From Epiperipatus broadwayi (taxonomy: Eukaryota; Onychophora; Udeonychophora; Euonychophora; Peripatidae): a stretch of DNA of 64,000 nucleotides. The stretch spans positions 851,353-915,352 of the forward strand of contig JAQFVV010000205.1 in the NCBI GenBank assembly GCA_028023455.1, written 5' to 3'. Below are positions 21,906-33,959 of this stretch, in pieces. The notes under the pieces are model-generated. The model was given only the letters and a program-made list of their open reading frames with translations. It was not told where the DNA came from and made no database searches. The position numbers and the translations under genes are program-made. Every line of letters starts with the position of its first letter. The stretch's first letter is position 1.

Positions 21906-22545
21906 AAACCACTAAACATCATATGATCACTATTTTTTATGCTTGCTCCTAACTGTTATTAAAACAGGCAAAACTCTCCATACAATAGTATCACTCAGTG
22001 AAAGCCTGGGTAATCAATGGATGCCAGATACGAACTAGATAGGGATTTTATGCACAAGTCTTCTGGCTAGCACTGAGTGGCACTTGACTGTGTGGGGAGT
22101 TTTACTTGTTTTAATAACAGTTATGAGCAAGTATAAGAAATAATGATCATGTTATATTTAGTGGTTTAACACCAATCCTGCCTAATAGGGTAATGGTGAC
22201 TATAGGTTTTAAAGAACCAAAGACACCAAAATGTATGGGTACTGAACTGAGTTCAGACTTATATGTCTATATAAGCTAATGAGCTTGGATTGAAAATATT
22301 ATTGTGTTTTCAATTTTAGACTCGTAGTTTTGTAGTTGAGTAGAGATAAAAGGTGTCGGCTGGAGGGTTCCATTAGATCCTAAGATCTAGGTACAGTGCT
22401 CTTAGATCTAAGCTAGAAACTAGTCTGGGGATATTGATGAGTAGGCACTAGATAGGGATTTTATGCACAAGCCTTCTAGCATCCATTGATTACTCTGGCT
22501 TGCACTGAGTGGCACTACTGTATGGAGAGTTTTGCCTGTTTTAGT
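21906..22545. mobile_element. Family B element with internal palindrome
   Basis: The first 280 bp form an imperfect palindrome centred near 22040 (AACCACTAAAC...GTTTAGTGGTT type ends; AACAGTTATTAAAACAGGCAA with its complement). The rest matches one arm of 31260-32169, including CTAAGATCTAGGTACAG, AAACTAGTCTGGGGATATT and GGAGAGTTTTGCCTG. No protein is encoded. Confidence 0.65.
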
Positions 22546-22589
22546 ATAATTTATTTTATTACATATTATTTATGGTATATACATATATT

Positions 22590-22735
22590 ATAATTTATTC
22601 TTTTAATATATGTATATATTGTTAAAAGAAGGTTTGCCTTGACAACAGTTTGAATTTGTTGATTGTTATAGATATTGGGATTGTCTAAGTGTTGACTGGT
22701 TTTTAATGATATATATATATATATATATTAAGATT
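22590..22735 (+). repeat. Family C fragment
   Basis: ATTGTTAAAAGAAGGTTTGC, then TTGACAACAGTTTGAA and GGGATTGTCTAAGTGTTGAC, match the right arm of the family C hairpin. It ends in a short (TA)n run. Confidence 0.65.
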
Positions 22736-23010
22736 TGGAAATTTAAGTAGAAGTGTTGTTGCAATTGAAATTGTCACTAGTGGGCTGTAAAAACGCTTTG
22801 TAAAAAGTAATAAAGAACATAGATAAGAGAATATTAATATTATATATAGAGAGACAGTGAAATTAAATGTTTATTTAAATTTTCAGCGTATTGCAGGGAT
22901 TTATAATGAGAAAAAAGTTAATTTATTTCAGAAATTTCAAAAAACCTTCGAATCATATAGATATGAAAAGTAAATTATAAAGAAAAGTGATTTGATTATT
23001 GTTTTCAAAA

Positions 23011-23196
23011 TTCATCATCAACAATCGTTATTGATCTATCCATCTCACATGTGGTCTCTTTCTGGGTCTTTTACAATCTCTCGGGTTGCAGTTTAAAACT
23101 TCAATTGACAATTTATTATCATTTCTTCTAGCAATATGTCCATTCCAGTTCCACTTTAGTTTCTTAATTTTTTTCAGTGATGTCAATAATATTTGT
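23011..23196 (-). pseudogene. RTE-type LINE 3' fragment
   Basis: The minus strand is the same element as 600-1103: the CAT-rich tail, CCATCTCACATGTGGTCTC, GGGTCTTTTACAATCTC and the AAATTAAGAAACTAAAGTGG block correspond to the C-terminal RTE region. Only about 185 bp survive. Confidence 0.7.
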
Positions 23197-23427
23197 TTAA
23201 TTTTTCGTTTCCAGAATAAATTTTGAAGAGGTTAATTACAATTAGATTTTTTAAATGTTTAATAAATATGACTGTTGTTAACTTATTTAAAAAAAAACAC
23301 ATGCCATTTGATTGAAGAAATTAAAATTATGTGATAAAGTGATCCACTACATTTGAAAACTGATATAGTTAAATAAGTGATCTACTGTAATCACTTTTCT
23401 CTCACAAGGTGGCGTATTTGCTATTGA

Positions 23428-23778
23428 AAGAAAATATTAAGCATTTGTTAATTGAACGTAAATGTCTGAAAGCAGAAAGGGTTCAAATAGTGAAGTTGTG
23501 GAAGAATAAATATGAACAAAGTGATTATACAGAAAGTGGTTTATTGGTTTTTATGCTGGATTTAGGAAAAGATAAGGGGTTTTAGATATAAAGGCCATGG
23601 AGTTGACAAAAATTATGTTGTGGAAATGGGATGGAGCAGGATAGAGAAGAATATGGGAAAACTTGGGTTGGGGAATAGAAAGAGAAGTCAAAGTGGCTAA
23701 CAGGTTTTCTGGGCATAGTTTCTAAGAGATTCCTGACTCCGTATAAGGAGAAGTCACGTGCATCACATCACATCAATA
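23428..23778 (+). pseudogene. 3' fragment of the 37-39 kb LINE family
   Basis: The plus strand matches the minus strand of 37181-37440: ATGAACAAAGTGATTATACA, TTTAGATATAAAGGCCATGG and TGGCTAACAGG blocks in the same order. It ends in a CATCA pentamer run (23760-23774). It is a 5'-truncated copy with only C-terminal and untranslated sequence. Confidence 0.7.
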
Positions 23779-23854
23779 ATAAATTAAATTGCAGTAAACA
23801 ATGAATTTATTTATTTGTTCAAATATAATTACAGGAAACTGATCAAATTATTAA

Positions 23855-24330
23855 GTCAACCTCTGATAATACGCTACTTCTTAAATATTATAAATCTCTG
23901 TGCACTCGCCCACCAGTAAGAGTTTAAAAAACTTAAGTGAATCAAAGTGAATCAATTAAGTTAAGAGCATATTTCTATGTACATCAACTCTCACTTGACC
24001 ATGCTTAAATCAGGGCTTGAGTCTATTGTGTGCCTGATGTTATAATGAAATATTGAATTGTACAAATTTAGTTAACCTATTGCAGGAGAAAGACAGTGTC
24101 TCATTTTGACCACTTATGATAATACTTATATGACTTATAAATGTAAATCTATTATTATATAGTGCTAAAAATTTTGAAATTATTAAAGCGGAAGTCAATC
24201 TCCGATAATGCGCTATTTCTTAAATATTATAAATTTCTGTGCACTCGCCTACCAGTAAGAGTTTAAAAAACTTAAGTGAATCACTTAAGTTTAGAGCATA
24301 TTTCTACTTACACCAAAAAAAAAAAGTGAT
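23855..24330 (+). repeat. 118-bp direct repeat pair
   Basis: The block GATAATACGCTACTTCTTAA through GTGCACTCGCC and AGAGCATATTTCTA occurs at 23867-23985 and again at about 24200-24313. Differences are few and the spacing is about 335 bp. Origin unknown; it could be LTR-like ends or a local duplication. Confidence 0.65.
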
Positions 24331-24911
24331 CAATAATTATTTGTTGCATTTTGTATGTATATTTATATAAGTAAATAATTCACTGTATATCATAATTTAT
24401 TTTTTTAGATTGGTTGTTCACTTTCAAAATGAGCCACTGATAGTAGAAAATATCTGCAGTATATGTTAGACTAAACCAGTATCTAAAACATCCCATAATT
24501 ATTATTAGATTGTTTCACATTTTTCATATTTAGTTAAAAACGTCTTAAGTCACAAAATTTTTTCTTTGACTTGTGATAGGAGGAAAAATAAAATTTCTGG
24601 AATTTTTGGAATTATCATTTCAGAAATTTCCAGATTAGAACCTCTAATTGTAATTTAAAGTTCAATTAAAGCTTGTCATCCATTTTTACTTTAAATAATC
24701 CATTTTCAGAGGCTTCCAATACATGATATAAACAATATGGCTGACTAATTTATCATATTTAATATTTACATCTTGTTTTATTTATTTTTAAAAAAAAACA
24801 TAAAAATTCAAAGGGTTGTAATTAAAAAGTTTTTTTAATGTAAATTCAATAAAGAAAATAAAAATAAAACATGATTTGCCAAACTATAACAAATGTGATG
24901 GTTCATGACAG

Positions 24912-25628
24912 CAGACAAACATCACTTTTCATGTGAGCACTATCCCATAATTTTGCAAACATTCCACTGCATCTTGTTTGTCGATGGAAGATTCTAAAAT
25001 TTAATCAGACTTTCAAAAATGATAAAGCAAAAAAAGAATGTGTAAAAAATCCTGATAATTTTAGAAATATTTGCCACATGTTAAAGGTTTGCCATGTGTT
25101 TATGTTTGAACATTATGTTGTGAATGAAATTCATTTTAAAAGTAACGTTCAATTTAAAATACATCGGCATTGTATTTTAAATAATCCATTTTTAGTATCA
25201 AAATAATTGTTTACATTTTTTCCCCATGAAATTATTTTCTTAAACATGATCAAAGTATTTGTTTACATTTATTTTTTTTTTCAAAATTATTTCTCAAACA
25301 TATTAACTTTAAAAAAATATTAACAAATGTATTTTAAGTTGAATGTTAATTTTAATTTTTTAAAATTAACATTTTCACAATATAATGTTCAAACATTAAC
25401 ATGTGAACATTTAACACACGGTGAACAGTTAATACATGACTAAAATTATTGTGATGTTTATAACATTCATTAACTAAAATTATCATTATTATTTTTTCAT
25501 TTCCTTTTTGCTTATCATTTTTGGAAGTCTGATTAAAATTTGGAATCTTCTATCGTCAGAACAAAGTGCAGAGGAATATTTTGAAAATTACTGGATAGTG
25601 CCCATCTGAAAAGTGATGTCTGTCTGCC
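24912..25628. repeat. Inner foldback 1
   Basis: Arms of about 120 bp: CAGACAAACATCACTTTTCA at 24912 pairs with its complement ending at 25628, and TAATCAGACTT-CAAAAATGATAA pairs internally. Weaker pairing continues toward the centre (GTTCAATTTAAAATACA with TGTATTTTAAGTTGAA). Confidence 0.7.
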
Positions 25629-25635
25629 AACATGA

Positions 25636-27140
25636 AGAATCATATTTACATATGATACCATTTCCAATTATCTTATACACTTAACAATACTATTTTTTAC
25701 ACCAAAACTTTACTCTTACAGTTTTGACTGTCCTGCAGTCATCATCACAGTTACATTATCCAAATATATAATCATATAATTATTATGTTATATATAGAGC
25801 TTGTAAAATAAGCTCTTAACAAGCTTTCAGAATTACCTCACAGTCATCATCAGAGTTACATTATCCAAATATATAATCATACAATTATTATGTTATATAT
25901 AGAGCTTGCAAAATAAGCTCTTAACAAGCTTTCAGAATTACCTCACAGTCATCAGAGTTACAGTGTCCAAATGGATAATCATACATATAGATTCAAAATA
26001 AGTTACTAGCTTTGAGTATCAAGCCCTTCAGAAGAGCACTTTATCTAATGTATAACTATCAAGAAGAAAATCTGAAATCTTCAGACATCCATATGTCTAA
26101 AAATCCAGCTAACTTAAATAGCCATATGGAATTGAACTAAGTTCAGATACACCATATATTAATAGCCTTAGTAATATAAAATCACCAAAGCCATAATAGC
26201 AAAAAATAAAATGATAAAAAAATCAAGTCAGATGTCACATGACCTAATTTTAATAAAGCTCATGTTTACAAATGTTATATATAGAGCTTGCAAAATAAGA
26301 TCTTAACAGGCTTTGAAAATATCCTTTGCAAGCTCTATATATATAACATTTGTAAACACGAGCTTTATTAAAATTAGGTCATGTGACATCTGACTTAAAT
26401 TTTTTATCATTTTATTTTTTGCTATTAAGGTTTTGGTGATTTTATATTGCTAAGGCTATTAATATATGGTGTATCTGAACTTAGTTCAATCCCATATGGC
26501 TATTTGAGTTAGATAGCTGGATTTTTAGTCATATGTATGTCTGAAAATTTCAGATTTTCTTCTCAATAGTTATACATTAGATAAAGTGCTGGGTTTGTCC
26601 TAGTATTTTTAATCTAATGAATATCCTGGCACCTCATTGATGATGCCAGAAACAGAAACCGGTCTGGAGTTGAGGATATTCTCAAAGCTTGTTAAGAACT
26701 TATTTTGCAAGCTCTATATATAATATTTGTAAATACGAGTTTTATTAAAATTAGGTCATGTGACATCTGACTTGATTTTTTATCATTTTAAATCATACAA
26801 TTAATACATTATATTTATATACATAATCAATGACATACATTTTAGCCTGACCATTATAAATACTTAGTTTCCATTTTATTATTCTACTCTTTTAACTAAT
26901 TTAATTTTTTTATTTATAGTATTTTATTTAAATGAAAAATGATTATTTATAATGGTCAGGCTAAGATGTATATTATTGATTATGTATATAGATATAATGT
27001 ATTAATTGTATGATTATATATTTGGATAATGTAACTCTGATGATGACTGCAGGACAGTTGAAACTGTAAGAGTAAAGTTTTGGTGTAAAAAATAGTATTG
27101 TTATATGTATAAGAAAGCTGGAAATAGTATAATATGTAAA
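25636..27140. repeat. Inner foldback 2 with a nested 556-bp palindrome
   Basis: Outer arms 25636-25790 and 26985-27140 pair over ATACTATTTTTTACACCAAA, GTCCTGCAGTCATCATC and CCAAATATATAATCATA. Inside, 26035-26590 is a near-perfect palindrome centred at about 26313 (AGCACTTTATCTAATGTATA at one end, its complement at the other, TATATAGAGCTTGCAAA beside the centre). 26796-27014 is another small hairpin. A unit of about 115 bp is tandemly repeated at 25740-25970. Confidence 0.75.
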
Positions 27141-27500
27141 TATAGAAATCAATACATAAAGAAAGGAAGAAGGAGAAGAAACTTGTATTACTTCCAATAA
27201 TCATATTTAAAACAGGCAAAATTCACTATACATGGTGGTCATGTGATGTTTATTGGCTGAATAATCATATTTGTTATAGTTTGCTTAATCATGTTTTATT
27301 TTTCTTTTATCACATTTACATTAAAATGTATTTTAATTATAACCCTTTGGACTTTTGTGTTTCTTTATCATTTTAATAAATAAAACAAAAAGTAAATCTT
27401 AAATACAATAAGTTAGAGTCAGCCATATTGTTTATAACATGTGCCGGAAGTCCTTAAAAACGGATTATTTAAAATAAAAACTGTTGATAAGATTCTGGAA

Positions 27501-29084
27501 TGCATACAATTTAAGTCCCTAAACTAATTTATAAAAGATTGTGCATTTTAGTATAATATAGAGAGATGAATACCTGATCTAAAATCTTTGAATAAAGCCC
27601 AACTTCTCACATCTGGTGTTTGAATGTCACATGACCTTCTAAAAAATTAGCTTTTCAATTATTATTTTATAAAAGTTATTAGTGAAATTAAATTATTAAT
27701 CTAGGCAATGCAATATTTCTAGCGTTAATATAAAGATATTATGTTCGCATACAAATTAAATTATTTGTTAACCTACATCACTTTCTTCGTATATGCATAC
27801 ACTTTTACTACTCTTAAAAACCATTCCACACATATATAATATTATATAAAAATAGAATTGTCATACCATTAAATCAATAAATATTTCTTCTGCGCATTAA
27901 TATAATATGCAAGCAATTTAATAAACAAGGTTGCAGTAGCTAACAGCATCGAATGTCCGATTTGGAAGAAAAAAATTCAATTACAGATGTTATTAGAATT
28001 CAAGTGAAAGTAAATTCTAATTTCTATTACATATCGACAACTAAGCATCAAACCATTTTTAACTCACATTTTCTAAATTCCCATTTCATTTTTCCTGATA
28101 TAAAATTACTTCATTTAATATTTTACTTAATCAATATACCTCAGCCAATAAAATAAGGTACTTCAGTTTGTAACTTTGGGGCAACTTAGTGCGAAGTCTT
28201 TTCAGATTTTAAGATCAATCTTAAAACATTTTTTATGCTAAAAAATCAAAACAGTTATTAATTTTTTTTAAATATATATATAATTTTTGCTGTAATTTTT
28301 GAGAAGAAAAAATATAATTATATTAAAATTATTACTATTTTACTTAACTTAGGTGTCAAATGTTGTGTAAACATAGGGTGTATGGAAAATATCAGCAAAA
28401 TTACCTGAAGGTAAAATGAAGAGTAAAATAATTGCAACATATTGGACCTTAAAAGTGTTAAAACGGCCTATCATTTTGCATTCCCTATTGTTCTTCAAGA
28501 TATTGGATTGTTATTTTATTACCAATGGACAAAATAGTTATTAAAAAAGGATACTTTCAGATGTTATATGACCCTATATAGTATGGAAAGCATCAATCAT
28601 TTAAGCTTGGTGATTGGTTTATTCAACCTGTAATGCAATTTTCACAGAACCCCCCTCCTTCAAGTATTTATCTCTAATTTAAAATATATGAATTGCTCTA
28701 AACAACTTGATAGAGAATGAAAAAAAAAATGGCAGTTAAACTTTTAAGTATTCCGAGATTATACAGAAAGGAAACTTCAATCTACTGACCATGTTAAAGA
28801 TTACTTGGTTTTGTCATAAAAAGTGATCATGTGACAAAGTGAAAAAAGAATTGGCCATAACTCACGTGATAAATAAAATAATGGCCAAGGATTGAAGCTA
28901 TTATTTTTACATAAAAACTCATTTCTATCTATGAGGCTGTCAAAGCCATTAGAAATAATAAAATATTTCTTTAATTATAAAGAAACTCGCCAATATTCCA
29001 ACTTTAATTCTGCTACAATAGCAGTAGATCTTGCAGTCATTAGCTATGTAGTTCATAGTTTGATCAATGGCTGATTCTACCTTT
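27501..29084. other. AT-rich DNA, no gene recognised
   Basis: About 1.6 kb with short random open frames only. A block near 28999-29080 (TTCTGCTAC...AGTAGATCTTGCAG) loosely resembles 36330-36420, but not well enough to define a family. Confidence 0.45.
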
Positions 29085-29815
29085 AAAGCACATGATAGCA
29101 GATAACATGACTCTTATAGCTAAGTATGAAAAGTGTCTTTAGAATGCTGAATAAATTAAAGAAAGGATGCATGAAATATAAAATGAAGATTAATGTTGAG
29201 AAGACTAAGTGTTTTTGGATAGGGAGGAATGCAAATTTAAATTCATGATAACATACTTCAACAAATAAAGGGATTTAGATATTTGGGTAGTTGGTTGAAT
29301 GAGTATGGAAGATGTGAAGATGAAGTTAAAAGAATCTTATTGGAAAAGGAAGCATTTATTAAGAGAAAGAAAATATTTTGTGGAACTTTGAAGAGAGAAT
29401 TAAGGAAAAGATTAATTAAATGCTATGTGTGGAGTATACTATTATATGGTTGTGAAATGTGGGCAATGATTAATAAAATTAGGAACGGATTGAAAACCTC
29501 TGAGATGTGATCATTGAGAAAAAAAAATATAATCAGTTTGATAAATAAAATAACAAATGAAGAAGTTTTGAAAAGAATAAATGAAGACAAAAAAACTGAT
29601 GGAGGAAATTAAAGGGAACCTGGATTGGACATATATTAAGAAAAAAGTATAGTTTAATGGAAGATGTTTTGAAGAGAATAGTGAGTGGAAACAAGAAGAA
29701 AGGATAGAAAAGAGTGACATTGTTGGGTGATATAAAAAAAAATGAAAAGAATTACTTGGAATTGACGAGTTAGGAAGTGAAGAGAACAGAGTGAAAAAAT
29801 GAATGAATTGGTGAT
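29085..29815 (+). pseudogene. LINE reverse transcriptase C-terminal half, decayed
   Basis: Blocks typical of an animal endonuclease-RT downstream of the catalytic site are seen: DNMTL near 29098, KINVEKTKC near 29190, FRYLGSWLNEYGRCEDEVKR (29275-29335), IKCYVWSILLYGCEMWAM (29416-29470) and TWIGHILRKKYSLMEDVLKR near 29620-29680. The ending GNKKKG-KRVTLLGDI follows. Several frameshifts and stops lie between blocks. It differs from the 600-1103 RTE family in its GTWIGH and YLGSWL segments, so it is a separate LINE family. Confidence 0.8.
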
Positions 29816-30057
29816 GTGATTACTTTCTGGATCAGAATACTATTGATAATGACAGCAACAACCATGGATTGTTCTGAATGTGTTTATGAGACTCCAATTG
29901 TGTTTAAGAAGATCAAATCCAGTTGGCTTTATTGTTGGATATGAAAATAAAAATTTATTTGGAACATTATTGGAAGTGGCAGAACTATTTGTGATCCATG
30001 GATATTAAGCTATCATAGTCCCAACCCATGCAGAGCTATGGCTGTGTTAAAATGTTA

Positions 30058-30130
30058 TTATAATTTTTGGGAATAATAATGCTGGGTTGCAATCCCTAAA
30101 CTTTGAGCTCCAGAGTTTGCCAGAGGATTA
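30058..30130 (-). repeat. SINE-3 fragment
   Basis: The minus strand reads CTGGAGCTCAAAG then GGGATTGCAACCCAGC. This matches the unit of the tandem SINE-3 array at 54965-55880 (CTGGAGCTCAAGGTCCATGG, then TTGCAGCCCAGC). Only the tRNA-like core remains. Confidence 0.5.
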
Positions 30131-30232
30131 TCATCAACTTGAAAATGATAGGAAGTACACTGGAATCCTTTACCCTTGACATCCAGAATCTCACACTGTA
30201 CTAAAACATATAGAGTTGATTGATATACTAAA

Positions 30233-30978
30233 AAATTATTTAAATAGTGAGTATAATAAAGCTCAAGGCTAAATAGGTTTGTAAATAATCATTAAAAACC
30301 AGTAAATACTTGACAATCCCAATATCAATAACAATCAACAATTTCAAACTGTTGTCAAGACAATCTCCTTTTAAAAACAAAGGTGGAATGCTACCTTTAT
30401 TAATGTTCTAATATACTTATACAGACACTAAAGATTGCAAGTTGACCACAGAGATTGAAAAAACCTATTCAAAATGTAGACTAATAAATTGTCAAATATG
30501 CCAAACGTTGTTAGCGGAGAGGTCATCGCAGATGCCTTGCAAGCAAATAGTTGGTTGCAGATGGTTTTAGGTTTGCGTTCCGGCCAATGCTATGACACAT
30601 GAAAAAAAAAGTCAAATATAACATTACAAACTGCAATTGTAACTTTCATATTTATAATGTTATATTTGACTATTTATTAGTCTGCATTCCGAATAGGTTA
30701 TATTTACCTGTTTAAAAAGATTTATTTAAACTTCTTTGCACCAATAATTTCAATATCAGTGGTCACATTGCAATCTTTGGTGCTTATGTAAATATATTGA
30801 CTATTAATAAATGTGGGATTTCACCTCTATTGTTAAAAGAAGATTTGCCTTCACAACAGTTTGATATTGTTGATTGTTGTTGATATCGGGATTGTCTAAG
30901 TGTTGACTGGTTTTTAATGATTATTTACAACCCATTTAGCCCTGAACATTATTACTCTTATTATTTAAGTAATACTTT
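30233..30978. mobile_element. Family C foldback (reference copy)
   Basis: Long imperfect hairpin. The left arm 30233-30470 (GGCTAAATAGGTTTGTAAAT, AATCATTAAAAACCAGT, GACAATCCCAATATCAATAA, AAGATTGCAAGTTGACCAC) pairs with the right arm 30735-30975. An inner pair (AGACTAATAAATTGTCAAAT with its complement at about 30660-30690) flanks the centre. A SINE-2 with a 9-bp target duplication interrupts the inner part. Fragments and other copies occur at 19830-21420, 22590-22735, 34990-35440 and 56790-56890. Confidence 0.75.
30500..30610 (+). mobile_element. SINE-2, young insertion with 9-bp TSD
   Basis: A 111-bp tRNA-derived element ends in A9. The sequence GTCAAATAT precedes it (30491-30499) and follows it (30611-30619), a clean target-site duplication. 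The head has GAGAGGTCATCGCAG (A-box region), CTTGCAAGCAA and a decayed B-box (GTTTGCGTTCC). The poly(A) and TSD show retroposition by a LINE machinery, and the host sequence is the family C hairpin. Confidence 0.85.
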
Positions 30979-31246
30979 GGGTGCAATTTGAAATTTATAA
31001 TTTTAGTTTGTAATGTTATATTTGACTCTTTATTAGTCTACATTCAGAATCAAAAATTGAAGATGTTTATAGGGAATATAAAATAAAATTCAACTTTATA
31101 ACAAATAAAGTAAGAATGATGAAGAAAACTTATTCTATTAAAAAAACGTTTAATTTTAAATACATATGTATATCTCTTAAAAAGAAAGATCTTATAAATG
31201 CAGTTATCAGTATTTTTAGATAAAAGGCTTGGAAACTTAATGAATG
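30979..31246. repeat. Family C-related fragment and AT-rich spacer
   Basis: TAATGTTATATTTGACT-TTTATTAGTCTACATTC (31010-31055) repeats the inner block of family C. The rest is AT-rich with nothing recognised. Confidence 0.5.
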
Positions 31247-31259
31247 AACAATACAGAGA

Positions 31260-32169
31260 TCACCATTTCTTATGCTTGCTTATAACTGTTATCCAGAGTA
31301 ATCAATGGATGCCAGGAGGCTTGTGCATAAAATCCCCATCTAGTGCCTACTCACCCAATATCCCCTGACTAGTTTCTGGCTTGTGGCCTTCGTCAGTGAG
31401 GAGCCTTGGATCTAAGAGCACTGCACCTAGATCTTAGGATCTAATTCAATCCTCCAGCAGCCACCTTTTATCTCTGCTTAACTACAAAACTATGAGTCTT
31501 AAATTGAAAACACTATAATATTTTCAATTCAAGCTCATTAGCTTATATAGCCATATAGATCTGAACTCAGTTCAGTATCTATACATTTTGGTGTCTTTGG
31601 TTCTTTAATAACCATAGCCACCACTATCCTATTAGGAAGGATTGGTTTTAAGCTAATAAACATCACATGATCACCATTTCTTTGAGTGGCAATATGTATG
31701 GAGAGTTTTGCCTGATTAAATAAGTTATAAGCAAGCATAAGAAATGGTGATCATGTGATGTTTATTGGCTTAAAACCAATCCTGCCTAATAAGATAGTGG
31801 TGGCTATGGTTATTAAAGAACCAAAGACATCAAAATGTATAGGTACTGAACTGAGTTCAGACCTATATGACTATGTAAGCTAATGAGCTTGAAAATATTA
31901 TAGTGTTTTCAATTTAAGACTCATAGTTTTGCAGTTAAGTAGAGATAAAAGGTGGCTGCTGGAAAGTTGCATTAGATCCTAAGATCTAAATGCAGTATTC
32001 TCAGATCCAAGGCTCTTCACTGATGAAAGCCACAAGCCAGAAACTAGTCTGGGGATATTGGATGAATAGGCACTAGATGGGGATTTTATGCACAAGCCTT
32101 CTGGCATCCATTGATTACTCTGGCTTGCATTGAGTGGCAATACGTATGGAGAGTTTTGCCTGTTTTAAT
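31260..32169. mobile_element. Family B foldback with 13-bp target duplication
   Basis: A 910-bp element is flanked by AACAATACAGAGA at 31247-31259 and 32170-32182. The arms (about 31300-31680 and 31735-32130) are inverted copies of about 390 bp. Paired blocks include AATCAATGGATGCCAG, ACTAGTTTCTGGCTTGTGG, CACATGATCACCATTTCT and CTGAACTCAGTTCAG. A spacer around 31700 carries GGAGAGTTTTGCCTG, which is repeated at the right end. No transposase frame exists. A 13-bp duplication points to retroposition, or to an unusual DNA transposon. Confidence 0.8.
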
Positions 32170-32182
32170 AACAATACAGAGA

Positions 32183-33959
32183 CTGAAATATATATATTAT
32201 GATAACTATAAGCAAGAACCAAAAACAAAATGTGTGACATTACTTAAAGAAGTCAGAAAGTAAAAATGGAGGTGGATAGATTACTAAAAAGGATAACAAC
32301 AAAAGAAAGTTAATATCATGATTTTTAAAAGACGTTAGAAAAGACTACATGCATAATATGAAACTTCTTATGTGACGTGGAAATGAAAAGCTATCTATAT
32401 AGTGAAGAAAATGGAATGAATTCAGAAAGTGGAATGAATCTCGAAAGTTTATCCAACAAAAGATTAATAATAATTGAAAATCGTGCTATTATTACATTTA
32501 ATATTAATAACTCACCTTAGATGGATTAATAATAATTGGTAAATAAATATTTGCCATAAATCAATTTCTTCCATATTTGTTAAATATAATCTGTCACTGT
32601 TAAGTAGATTTAATAATGTAAAATCCAATAAATCAATTGACTGCATAAGTGTAATATATCAGGTCGTAATTATTATTTAAGAAAGTGAAGTATAATAAAT
32701 TATTTTTGCCTATTTTGGAATAATTAATGTTTATAATGAGCTCTGTTGTTTAAAAATTATCTTTAAAAACATAGAAAAGAAATAAAATATATATGTTCAA
32801 AACTAACTTCACAAGTAGGTATTAAATTGTAAGAAAGAACTTTAAATTTTTTTTATATTAAGAATCATGAGCATAACCTGGAATGCGCCGTTTTTTAAAA
32901 ACATTCATAAGGAAATTATTTTAAAACTTGTTCCATTAATCAGATAAAGAGAGATTTAAACTATAATTTAAATAATTCACTAATTTTTATTTGTAAAAAG
33001 AAGTCATTGTCTTTTATTTTAGTTTTTTTTTAAATATTTGTGTTATGAAATAGATTTACAAGATTTAAGTTCATTTATCTTTATGTTGTCAAGTGATAAA
33101 GATCAGACCCCCTTTTTTAAAAATTTGTCGTGTTATCAGTGTTATTTTAAAATGGCAATGACCTCTTGAGTGCCATTTTTATACTCATCATTTGAAGTGA
33201 ATAATAAATGTTTTTAATGTGTATGCAGTAAACTAACTATCTTGAGTCAAAAAAGTGCTCAAGGCCAACTATCAAAAAACAGTCACTAATCTTGAAGTTA
33301 ACATTATAATACTAGTTATGTCGTTTTTGCTCAGGAGTCATATGCCATTTGAACATAGTGCCAGCAATTCAGGGGATTTCAGCTCCCCAATTTGCGATTC
33401 AGCAACTGTTACTAAGCAGTATAAGAGGATTATTATCATATATATATATGATACAGAGTTTAAATATAAAATTTAATGTTTATTGTATCCAGTATCCTTG
33501 CAATGCTTACTTTTCATAGTCATAGTCAGTCTGCTACTTTATGGTTGCATAATTTACTGGGAAATGACTATAAAAATTATATATATATATTTCTATCATG
33601 AGTAAAGATTCTGTTCTTAAAACATTTACATAAAATTTTGCACCTTATATTTTTTTTAATATTATATATTATTATGACCTTGAATGTTTTCAAGGTTATT
33701 AAAATAAATACTTAGTGATTCTACCTTGGAAGTATTAAATTGGCCAGTTTCACTGAAATTTTGTTTACATCTACAATGCATAAAATTTTATTTTCACAGT
33801 TAGCACTGCCTAAACTTGTTTCCTCTATTAGTCCTTGAGACTTCTGCAAAGTTGAATTCATTTTGTTTGATTTACAGTCAGACATATGAATTTCTGTGAA
33901 ATTTGTAACATTATAGTGAAATTTTTATTTTCAATACATATAAGTAATATTTTGTGCCA
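32183..33959. other. AT-rich DNA, no gene recognised
   Basis: About 1.8 kb without supported exons, repeats or RNA genes. A short (TA)n run lies near 33440-33450. Confidence 0.45.

Larger units (their letters stand above)
24674..27500. mobile_element. Giant nested foldback (2.8-kb matryoshka hairpin)
   Basis: Outer arms 24674-24905 and 27257-27500 are inverted copies. Shared blocks include TTTAAATAATCC, ATAAACAATATGGCTGAC, TCCAAAGGGTT-TAATTAAAA and AAACATGATT-GC-AAACTATAA. Between them lie two further foldbacks side by side (24912-25628 and 25636-27140) and a family B end fragment (27206-27256). There is no coding sequence. The architecture implies successive insertion of hairpin elements into the loop of an older one. 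Confidence 0.7.

Noticed and set aside
27953-28156. 67-codon open frame starting MSDLEEKNSITDV
   Set aside because: The start looks protein-like, but the rest is AT-driven Phe/Ile/His-rich sequence with no motif, splice context or repeat homology.
28999-29080. Similarity to 36330-36420 (TTCTGCTAC and AGATC-TTGCAG type blocks)
   Set aside because: Too short and diverged to claim a repeat family by eye.
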